This document shows positions 16,636 to 23,360 of a DNA stretch of 64,000 nt, in pieces. The position numbers and the translations under genes are program-made. Where the stretch lies: assembly GCA_910578285.1 (NCBI GenBank), contig CAJTQL010000001.1, positions 1-64,000 on the forward strand. The letters are read 5' to 3'. Position 1 is the first letter of the stretch, and each line of letters starts with the position of its first letter. This DNA is from an uncultured Helicobacteraceae bacterium (GTDB lineage: Bacteria > Campylobacterota > Campylobacteria > Campylobacterales > Helicobacteraceae). The notes beneath the pieces are model-generated. The model was not told the origin of the DNA, made no database searches, and saw only the letters and a list, made by a program, of their open reading frames with translations.

Positions 16636-17505
16636 TTAGCCTCCTTTAACAAGAATCACGCCGATACTATCCCCAATGGGTATAGCAAAAATACGCATTT
16701 TGGCGGCAAAATAATCCACAGCCTTTTTGACACCATCATACGTACTAAAATAATCATCAACCAAAATCACGCCGCCATTCACCATACGTGGATAGAAAAA
16801 TTCAAGCCCTGCTAAAATTGGGTCGTGCAAATCTGTATCGAGACTCACAAAACAAAAATGCTCGTCTTCAAGCCCGCGCGCTGTTTCGGGAAACCAACCT
16901 TTTTTAACAACACATTGCGCGGCATTTGGCATTTTTGAAAGAACGAGTTCCACAGAAGTATTTGCAAAATGTCCTGCGCCAAGATTTTGCGCCCCCTCGC
17001 TTTCGTTTTGCAAATCTACCACCGCAAAGCCCTCGAAAGTGTCAAACAAATAGAGCTTCTTGGTTGGAAAAAGCGCGTTGATATGCCGTGCGAAATCGCC
17101 GCGATAGACACCGACTTCGGCGCAATCGCCCGCGAGGTTGCGTTCTTTGGCGAGCGTGGCAAAGCTTGTTAGGAATGCCTTGCGCGCCCAAATGATGTGC
17201 TCGGTATAGCTGCCATCGATTTTGTGCGGCGCGATTCCTTGCGCAGCGAGCTGGGCGGCAACCTCGTTGAATCCCGTGTGTGTTGCGATAATCACCTTAT
17301 CAAACTCTGTTTCTTGCAAGGTGTTTGGGTGCAAGACACTAAAGCTCATTCTGCCCCCACCCCCCGCGCATTCTAGCGTAAGAGTTGTACCATGTTTGGC
17401 AGAATCATTATCGACAAAATAGAGGATTGTATCGCCTTTTTGTAGGCAATCTAGCGCATATTTATGCCCATACAAGCCTGCACCAAAAATAATAACATTA
17501 CTCAT
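16636..17505 (-). CDS. PglD-like/TylF-like methyltransferase, tract interrupted
   Basis: 289 residues, intact relative of the phase-off gene at 15004. N-terminal Rossmann part (MSNVIIFGAGLYGHKYALD, YFVDNDSAKHG), then the TylF core: CAEVGVYRGDFARHI, LFDTFEGFAVVDL, SLDTDLHDPILAGLEFF, GGVILVDDYFSTYDGV. TylF-type enzymes are SAM and metal dependent sugar O-methyltransferases; the DTD and DD motifs fit metal binding. The glycine run at residues ~51-54 is encoded by a G tract broken by one T, so slippage should be rare and the gene stays on. It starts within the stop of the methyltransferase gene upstream and ends one base before the cytidylyltransferase gene. Confidence 0.88.
   Translation of the reverse strand: MSNVIIFGAGLYGHKYALDCLQKGDTILYFVDNDSAKHGTTLTLECAGGGGRMSFSVLHPNTLQETEFDKVIIATHTGFNEVAAQLAAQGIAPHKIDGSYTEHIIWARKAFLTSFATLAKERNLAGDCAEVGVYRGDFARHINALFPTKKLYLFDTFEGFAVVDLQNESEGAQNLGAGHFANTSVELVLSKMPNAAQCVVKKGWFPETARGLEDEHFCFVSLDTDLHDPILAGLEFFYPRMVNGGVILVDDYFSTYDGVKKAVDYFAAKMRIFAIPIGDSIGVILVKGG
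17354..17365. repeat. interrupted C5-A-C6 tract in TylF-like gene
   Basis: Sits at the same codons as the C12 tract of the relative at 15727 but is split by an A, which should stabilise it. Confidence 0.85.
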
Positions 17506-17538
17506 GCTATTTTCCTTTGAAATGAAGATGTGGTTTTG
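17478..17538. repeat. 60-base repeat around a TylF-like start, copy 2
   Basis: Partner of 15851-15910. In both copies the out-of-frame tail upstream ends TSSFQRKIA over the start codon of the TylF-like gene. Confidence 0.8.
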
Positions 17539-18344
17539 GAGAATCTTTTGGGGATTCTTTTAAGTGTGGATTGAAAAAGAAGCTTTGTATGATATTCTTT
17601 TGTCATTGCGCACATTTGAGGCATGCGCGCAATACAATCAAGAGGAATCTTATGTAAAGTTTGTCTCGCGTTTAGACTAACGGTGGATTTTTTTGCAAAG
17701 GATTCGGATAAAGAAATCGTCTGTGTCGCCAAACGGGGCGAAGCCTGTGTTTTCGGCTGCAAAGAAACAGCTAAATCCCCCCCCCCCCCCCCGCTCATTG
17801 TGGTTGCGCTAAGTTCAGCAACCACACGTTCAAAATGTACAAAGCGGCGGTAGTGGTTATCGTGAATGAACGCGTCTTTTTGCCCGCTCACGGGCTCGCC
17901 CTTGCCATAGAGCGCGTTTTTTGTCCCGCGCGTTTCGATTGCAAAGATTCCACCGTCTTTGAGCAAAGCAAGCGCGGCGCGAAAGACGCGGGCTTGCGCC
18001 TCTGCGTCTATTGAATGCAGGGTGAAACGTGAATAGACGCAATCAAAGCTTGATTGCGCGAAGCCGAAGCCCTCGAGCGCCGTGAAATCGCCCGCGACAA
18101 AGCGAAGATTCGCGTTTTGGTGGTGTGCGTTGAGGTAGGCAATCTCGCTGCTGGCTTGGTCGATGGCGCACACGTGCATGCCGTTCTTGGCAAAAAACAG
18201 CGCATCGCGCCCATCGCCACAACCGAGCTCAAGAAGCACTGCTCCACGCAGAATCTTCTCGCACACAAACGCAGCAAAGCGCGATTCGCGCTGGGGAGTG
18301 GCGTGGGATTTGTAGTAGTTTTCCCAATAGGTTTTGTAGGACAT
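17502..18344 (-). CDS. class I SAM methyltransferase with G16 tract replacing its C-terminus
   Basis: 280 residues as read here. Residues 1-184 are a standard class I methyltransferase: VLLELGCGDGRDALFFAKNG, AIDQASSEI, SFDCVYSRFTLHSI, LALLKDGGIFAIETRG. After a G16 tract the frame gives about 91 residues of low-complexity character ending TSSFQRKIA over the next start codon. With 17 (or 14) G the frame instead gives GFSCFFAAENTGFAPFG and DDFFIRILCKK, then a stop at 17677; that looks like a true methyltransferase tail (final beta strands). So the present phase probably yields a wrong C-terminus but a frame that runs into the TylF-like gene. It starts 18 bases after the gene at 18363. Confidence 0.85.
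   Translation of the reverse strand: MSYKTYWENYYKSHATPQRESRFAAFVCEKILRGAVLLELGCGDGRDALFFAKNGMHVCAIDQASSEIAYLNAHHQNANLRFVAGDFTALEGFGFAQSSFDCVYSRFTLHSIDAEAQARVFRAALALLKDGGIFAIETRGTKNALYGKGEPVSGQKDAFIHDNHYRRFVHFERVVAELSATTMSGGGGGDLAVSLQPKTQASPRLATQTISLSESFAKKSTVSLNARQTLHKIPLDCIARMPQMCAMTKEYHTKLLFQSTLKRIPKRFSKTTSSFQRKIA
17777..17792. repeat. C16 homopolymer inside methyltransferase gene
   Basis: Longest tract of the window. Frames: 16 (present) reads to the next gene; 17 or 14 gives the family-like C-terminus; 15 stops almost at once. Confidence 0.92.
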
Positions 18345-18362
18345 GTTTTACCTCATCTTTCT

Positions 18363-18917
18363 CTAGCAATTGCTTTCATTGTGGAATAGCTTTTTGTATA
18401 TTTTTCCAAATTGAGCCCCATAGCCTGTTTTTATTTTGAGAGATTTAATTTTTGCTAGGCTTTCTTTAAATTTTTTCGTATCTAAACCAAAAAAAGTCTC
18501 TGTTTCTACAAACCTTGTGTGAAAGGCTCTTGTTTCTCGTGGATTCTTAAAGACAACAAAGAGATTAAAAGTAAAATTATCTGTATTAATATTTTGAGAG
18601 ATAAAAATTTCTCTTAATTGAGCAATTCCATATATAAATTTTTCCCTAATATCATCGCTATCAATGTCGCTATATTTTTGATTCTTAAACTCGACACAAT
18701 AGACACTAGAAGTTTCATGGTGAAAATACAGCGTGTCAAAAGATTTGTTGGCTTTACATTTTGATTTTTGCGCTTTTGTTTGTGTGTATTTGTCAAAATT
18801 AATGACTCTTTCTTGGCTTTGGCAGAGATATTTTTTGTTTGTTAAATCATAGCTTGTGTCCTGCAAAGTCGATTCATAGGGTTCAAAAATTCCCTTCAAA
18901 ACACCTAAATCAGCCAT
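18363..18917 (-). CDS. small protein with PD-(D/E)XK-like motif, partner of ATPase
   Basis: 184 residues, family not recognised. The segment from SFDTLYFHH to VYCVEFKNQ has the spacing of the PD-(D/E)XK nuclease core (Asp, then Glu-x-Lys), and the following KFIYGIAQLREIF helix also fits. The rest is rich in Lys, Asn and Phe. It starts five bases after the ATPase gene, so the two form an operon. AT content is visibly higher than in the neighbours on both sides, a sign of transfer. A role as nuclease effector of an antiviral pair is a reasonable inference but not shown; a plain regulatory partner is possible. Confidence 0.55.
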   Translation of the reverse strand: MADLGVLKGIFEPYESTLQDTSYDLTNKKYLCQSQERVINFDKYTQTKAQKSKCKANKSFDTLYFHHETSSVYCVEFKNQKYSDIDSDDIREKFIYGIAQLREIFISQNINTDNFTFNLFVVFKNPRETRAFHTRFVETETFFGLDTKKFKESLAKIKSLKIKTGYGAQFGKIYKKLFHNESNC

Positions 18918-18922
18918 GTTTT

Positions 18923-19942
18923 CTATTCCTCTTCTTCATCTAATATTTCGTCCAAAGAGATAAAAGACTGATTCAGTTTTTTATATATCTTTTCCAAAGT
19001 CGCACTATTGTCATTATCGATTTGCTCAACTTTGCCACTATCTGCCAAATAGAAATTTGTATTAATTGCGTACTTTTTTCCATATTTATGCAACGCTTCG
19101 AGCATATAGGGGCTATGCGTATTCACCATAATGCAAACGTGGTTTTGCACAAGTCGCGCAAGAATCTCGGCAAACTTCACCTGCCATGTGGCGTGGAGAT
19201 GATTTTCGGGTTCATCGAAAATAAAAAAGCCTCGTGGTGTAACACAATGATTCTTGATTAAAGCTTGGAGAATGCCAAAATTTTTAATTCCTGTTGCTGT
19301 ATTGGCAAGTAAAATATCAATAGTTTTTTTCTTTTCAAAATCTATCTTTTTACGAAATACATAGCTACCCCGTTTTTGCACAAAATCTCCGCAAATAATG
19401 TTTTCAATATCTTTTGCTATCTGTTGTATTTTTTTATCTATTGGAAAATTTTTTTCACCTACTAATTTAGCATACAAATCTTTTAAAATATATGGATATG
19501 GAATTTTAAAGTCATCAAGTGTATAGTCACTATTGCTTTCTATGTTTGTAAGATTAAAGAAAAAATCATATAAATCCCAGATTAATGGAGTTTGTATTAA
19601 AGTACAATCGACAAATTGACAATTAACCGTATTAAATTTTATACATCGATTATCTGCTATCTCCGCATGACAAGATTCTTGACTATTAATTTTAAGCCCT
19701 ATTTTTCCCTTACCAGCAATCTGATATTGAAATATTAAATTTGCAAAAAAATCAAAACGTTTGCTGTGTTCTTTTTTGCTCCTGCTATGATTTGCTTTAA
19801 TCAAAGCCATCAGCGCCTTGCCAACAGTGCTCTTGCCCTCGTCATTCGCGCCTGCGATGACGCTCAAGCCGCCGATGTCAACCTGCGCTTTCTTCAGCAT
19901 TCCTATATTTTCAAGTGTCAAGACAATACTGCCCTTTTCCAC
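18923..19942 (-). CDS. AAA ATPase of the RecF/OLD type, defence-like
   Basis: About 339 residues. Walker A GANDEGKSTVGKAL near residue 30, signature-like stretch ATGIKNFGILQAL, Walker B FFIFDEPENHLH, then VNTHSPYMLEAL (switch His), the layout of ABC-type AAA_15/AAA_21 ATPases found in OLD, Septu, Gabija and similar systems. There is no TOPRIM domain here; the next gene would supply the effector. Start chosen as GTG 19942 because AGGAG lies five bases before it; an ATG at 19972 lacks a site. A TTGACA/TAGAAT promoter lies about 220 bases upstream. AT-rich, unlike the copper genes before it. Confidence 0.75.
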   Translation of the reverse strand: MEKGSIVLTLENIGMLKKAQVDIGGLSVIAGANDEGKSTVGKALMALIKANHSRSKKEHSKRFDFFANLIFQYQIAGKGKIGLKINSQESCHAEIADNRCIKFNTVNCQFVDCTLIQTPLIWDLYDFFFNLTNIESNSDYTLDDFKIPYPYILKDLYAKLVGEKNFPIDKKIQQIAKDIENIICGDFVQKRGSYVFRKKIDFEKKKTIDILLANTATGIKNFGILQALIKNHCVTPRGFFIFDEPENHLHATWQVKFAEILARLVQNHVCIMVNTHSPYMLEALHKYGKKYAINTNFYLADSGKVEQIDNDNSATLEKIYKKLNQSFISLDEILDEEEE

Positions 19943-20167
19943 TCCCGCTCCTAATGGCAAAATACAAACCAAAGCAGCCCAAGCAAAGCGGCGATTTCAA
20001 ATCGCAAACATTGCAATGGCAAATGGGGGCACAACCGCCCAACGCGAGAATGTGCGCACGCAAATGCGCCGCGCCACTCGCTCCAAGCTCTCCCAAGCTC
20101 GCTCAATGTATTGCAAATCGCCTGTGCGCCAAAGCCACAGCAATTACGACAATACGCAAAGATTCAT

Positions 20168-20196
20168 ATTCTACCACAAATTGCGGACAATGTCAA
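20168..20196 (-). promoter_or_regulatory. strong promoter (TTGACA, 17 bases, TGGTAGAAT)
   Basis: On minus TTGACA at 20196-20191, a 17-base spacer and TAGAAT at 20173-20168 with TG before it. It faces the ATPase gene and, through it, possibly the whole methyltransferase/cytidylyltransferase set. The roughly 220-base leader that follows (about 20160-19943) shows no convincing gene; a 60-codon frame there is Cys-rich but has no ribosome site. Confidence 0.65.
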
Positions 20197-20209
20197 TGCG
20201 ACGTTGCGG

Positions 20210-20410
20210 CTATTGCACCTCAAACCCCGCGTCAGCAATGGCTTCTTTAATCGCCTGTTCGTTCGCGGGCGCGTCAAAGGCAACGCGTACTTTTTGCGCT
20301 TTCAAATCGACATCAATCTGGCTAATGCCCTCGAGCTCGCCCACGAATCGTTTGATTTTATCGACACATTTTTGGCAGTGCATTCCTGCGACATTGATTT
20401 CTGTTTGCAT
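20210..20410 (-). CDS. copP: copper chaperone CopP (heavy-metal-associated domain)
   Basis: 66-residue HMA-fold protein with GMHCQKC near residues 9-15 (CxxC copper site) and the usual beta-alpha-beta pattern ending IADAGFEV. It carries Cu(I) in the cytoplasm to the exporter CopA, whose gene ends 14 bases upstream; ribosome site AAAAGGATTC precedes ATG. The same copA-copP order is known in H. pylori. Confidence 0.93.
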   Translation of the reverse strand: MQTEINVAGMHCQKCVDKIKRFVGELEGISQIDVDLKAQKVRVAFDAPANEQAIKEAIADAGFEVQ

Positions 20411-20424
20411 ATTGAATCCTTTTA

Positions 20425-22554
20425 TTAAATTTCAAATCGAAAGCGGCGCAATCGTTGCGCGTTTGCGACCACGCTAAGGCTGCTAAGGCACATCGCGGCG
20501 GCGGCAAGCATGGGATTAAACGCGATTCCAAAGGGCAGCAACACGCCGCATGCAATCGGGATACTCAAGGCATTATAGCAAAACGCCCAAAACAGATTCT
20601 GCTTGATGTTGCGTGCAATCGCCTTGCCAAGCGCAATTGCATAGCCCACACTGCGAATGTCATCGTTGCAGATAATCACATCTGCGCTCTGATAGCTCAC
20701 ATCGCTTGCACCCACAAAGCTCACCGAAGCCGTGCTGGCAGCGAGCGCCGCGGCGTCATTGACGCCATCGCCAACCATCATCACATGCCTACCCTGCTCT
20801 TTGAGGCTCTGCACAACGCGGAGCTTGTCGGCTGGCTTTGCGGCGGCGGTGTAGGCGACATTGCCAAGTTGCTGTGCGATTTTGCGCACATTGTGTTCCG
20901 AATCGCCGCTTAGAATCTGCACATCGATGTGTTGCGCTTTGAGCCAACCGACAAGCTCTATCGCCCCATCTTTGAGATTGTCGAATAAAACAATCTTTCC
21001 GAGAATCTCGCCTTCACGGGCGAGATAAACGACAATCCCTGCCGCGTCATCTTTTGTCATCTCATCTGTCGCGCCCACAAACGCGGCATTGCCGAGCCGA
21101 TAATCGCGCTCATCAATGCGCGCCGTGATTCCAAACCCCGCCTCGCTATGGCTCGTGGCGACATTTGCAATTGCAAACCCACGTTCCTTTGCCGCGCGCA
21201 CAATCGCTTGGGCAATCAGATGTTCGCTCGTCTGCTCGATGCTCGCCATCAGCGCCAAAAGCTCGTCTTCGCTGCACGACATGGGGACAATCTGCACAAT
21301 CTCAAGCGTCTTGTTCGTGAGTGTGCCCGTTTTGTCGAACAACACAGAATCGATTGTGCGCGTGTCTTCCATTGTTTGCGCGCTCTTGAAAAACAGCGCA
21401 CGCGCGCTTGCGAGCGAGCCGCCAATCAGCACAGACATCGGCGTGGCGAGCCCAAGCGCGCATGGGCAGCTCACAACGAGTACGCTCACGGCGATTTCAA
21501 AGCCTGTTGCAAAATCGCTCAAGAACGTCCACACAGCGCCCGCGACAACGGCGATGATGATAATGGTTGGCACAAAGATTGCGGCGATTTTGTCGGCAAT
21601 CTGCGTGAGCTTGGTTTTGGAAAGCGCCGCTTGCTCGATAAGTGCAACGATTGCTTGAAGACTGCTTTGTGCGCTTGTGCTGCTTGCTTGCATGATAAAG
21701 CCCGTGTTCGTGTTGAGGCTGCCTGCATAGAGTTTCTCGCCCTGCGTTTTGCCCACAGGCAACACCTCGCCCGTGAGCATCGACTCATCGACATTGGCGA
21801 TTCCCTCAAAGACAATTCCGTCAACAGGAATGCGCGAGCCGGGCAAAATGCGCAAGAGGTTGCCCACAGCAATGGCGTCTGTGGCGATTTTTTCTTCGAT
21901 TCCATCTCGCAAACAAATCGCCTCTTTGGGCTGCTCGGAGAGCAATGCACTTAGTCCACTTTGGGCGTCCATTTTAGCACGTTCTTCGATACTTTTGCCA
22001 AGCAAAACAAGACACAAAATCACGGCGATACTCTCGAAATAGAGATGTGCGCTGCCAAAAAGAGTGAGGCTATAGACAAACGAGGCACTCGTGCTAAGCG
22101 CAATCAAGGATTCCATATTTGGGACGCCCGCAAACAACGAGGCAAAACCTTGCGTGTAGAATCGCCGACCAAGCAGCATAATGACAAGCGTCAAAAGAAG
22201 CTGGCATGTGTGGTTGGCAACAAGCGGCAAAGGCTGGGGCAAGCCCAACATCGCGCCCATAGACAGATACAGCACCGCGAGTGTGAGCAACACGACAATG
22301 ACGAGAGTGCGGCGAGATATTGCGGCGGCTTTTGTGGGGGTTGGGTTGAGAATGGGCGTGTAGCCGAGCTTGCGAATCTGCGCAAAGATGGTCTCCATAT
22401 CCGCCTTGGTGTCGTCAAATACGATTGTAGCGCTTTTGGCAGGGAGATTGACATGGATTTCTTGCACAAATTCTTTGCGCGAAAGCGAACGTTCAATCCC
22501 TCCCGAACACGCCGTGCATGTCATGCCTTCGATAAAAAATTTCTGCGTTTTCAC
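20425..22554 (-). CDS. copA: copper-exporting P1B-type ATPase CopA
   Basis: 709 residues from GTG 22554, which follows AAGGA; a TTG at 22572 would add six residues but lies upstream of that site. Order: N-terminal metal-binding domain with GMTCTACSGG, transmembrane segments, VSCPCALGLATP (CPC copper channel motif), DKTGTLT phosphorylation site, HSEAGFGI region, GDGVNDAAAL hinge, final membrane pair. It pumps Cu(I) out of the cytoplasm. Only one HMA domain is present. The gene starts 45 bases after the MotB-like gene, so it may share transcription with that operon or have its own weak promoter. With the copper receptor at 52555, the window holds both uptake and export. Confidence 0.95.
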   Translation of the reverse strand: MKTQKFFIEGMTCTACSGGIERSLSRKEFVQEIHVNLPAKSATIVFDDTKADMETIFAQIRKLGYTPILNPTPTKAAAISRRTLVIVVLLTLAVLYLSMGAMLGLPQPLPLVANHTCQLLLTLVIMLLGRRFYTQGFASLFAGVPNMESLIALSTSASFVYSLTLFGSAHLYFESIAVILCLVLLGKSIEERAKMDAQSGLSALLSEQPKEAICLRDGIEEKIATDAIAVGNLLRILPGSRIPVDGIVFEGIANVDESMLTGEVLPVGKTQGEKLYAGSLNTNTGFIMQASSTSAQSSLQAIVALIEQAALSKTKLTQIADKIAAIFVPTIIIIAVVAGAVWTFLSDFATGFEIAVSVLVVSCPCALGLATPMSVLIGGSLASARALFFKSAQTMEDTRTIDSVLFDKTGTLTNKTLEIVQIVPMSCSEDELLALMASIEQTSEHLIAQAIVRAAKERGFAIANVATSHSEAGFGITARIDERDYRLGNAAFVGATDEMTKDDAAGIVVYLAREGEILGKIVLFDNLKDGAIELVGWLKAQHIDVQILSGDSEHNVRKIAQQLGNVAYTAAAKPADKLRVVQSLKEQGRHVMMVGDGVNDAAALAASTASVSFVGASDVSYQSADVIICNDDIRSVGYAIALGKAIARNIKQNLFWAFCYNALSIPIACGVLLPFGIAFNPMLAAAAMCLSSLSVVANAQRLRRFRFEI

Positions 22555-22599
22555 CGCGATTCCTTGCTGCAAAATATTTTTGCTTTTAGCACAAAAAAG

Positions 22600-23358
22600 T
22601 TAATCGTGCAACAATGCCTTTTCAAGCTCGCTTGCAACCTCGGCAGAGATTGTGGATTCTTCTTTGATATTGAAAATCTCTTGGATTTTTTGGCGGCTCT
22701 TGGTAATCGTCCGGAACTCGACACGGCGCGAGAGTGCGTCTGTTTCGAGCGGCTTGGCAAACGACAAGCCGTTGGCGCGGAGCACAGAAATCAGCCAATC
22801 GCGCTCACGTACATCGGGCAGGTTGAAGCAATATTGCAATACAGAAAAAGCCCGTGCTTGGGAGAGTGAGGCATTTTCGAGATAACGTTCAACGAGGTCG
22901 TGCGAGGATTTCCATTCACTCGATGTGTGCCCTTCGATACGGATTTCTTCGATACTCTCGCGATATTTTGGGCTCGAGAGAATCGCAATATAGCGCGGAA
23001 AAAACGAATCAAGCACCTTTTTAAACCGCTGCTGAATCGCGCCCTCACCTGTGGCAAACAGCACATCAGGCTCTTTGAACCGAATCGTATTCCCCGAATC
23101 AATCTCGGCATTCCACATCTTCAAATCATCGCCAAATTCTTTGATGAGGTCATGATAAAGTGCGAACTCAATGTCATAATACCCCTCGGCAATCGCGCTC
23201 ATCTTGTCGCTCACAGCGCGCAATTCTTCGTTGCTCTTACGCAATTCTTCTTGGTTGTGCTCTGAAATCAGCATATACGAAACTGTGATGAGCAAAAAAA
23301 TCATCATGAGCCCCGCCATCATATCCGAAATGCTAATCCACTCGCTATCCCTTTGCAT
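22600..23358 (-). CDS. MotB/ZorB-like OmpA-domain protein
   Basis: 252 residues. One N-terminal transmembrane helix with an aspartate at its start (SISDMMAGLMMIFLLITV), as in MotB where that Asp carries protons; then a coiled stretch and a C-terminal OmpA-like peptidoglycan-binding domain (IEEIRIEGHTSSEW, LSQARAFSVLQYC, RRVEFRT). It pairs with the MotA-like gene two bases upstream. In the Zorya antiphage system ZorA and ZorB have this form; here no ZorC, ZorD or ZorE gene is found beside them, so another envelope function is equally possible. Confidence 0.8.
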   Translation of the reverse strand: MQRDSEWISISDMMAGLMMIFLLITVSYMLISEHNQEELRKSNEELRAVSDKMSAIAEGYYDIEFALYHDLIKEFGDDLKMWNAEIDSGNTIRFKEPDVLFATGEGAIQQRFKKVLDSFFPRYIAILSSPKYRESIEEIRIEGHTSSEWKSSHDLVERYLENASLSQARAFSVLQYCFNLPDVRERDWLISVLRANGLSFAKPLETDALSRRVEFRTITKSRQKIQEIFNIKEESTISAEVASELEKALLHD

Positions 23359-23360
23359 GT

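Noticed and set aside
19973..20160. Overlapping frames on both strands, one Cys-rich
   Set aside because: No frame has a ribosome site, and the codon use and composition do not look like a protein. Treated as the leader of the ATPase operon.
21961..22869. A 302-residue plus-strand frame
   Set aside because: It runs opposite copA and the MotB-like gene and is rich in Arg, His and Cys as expected of an antisense frame.
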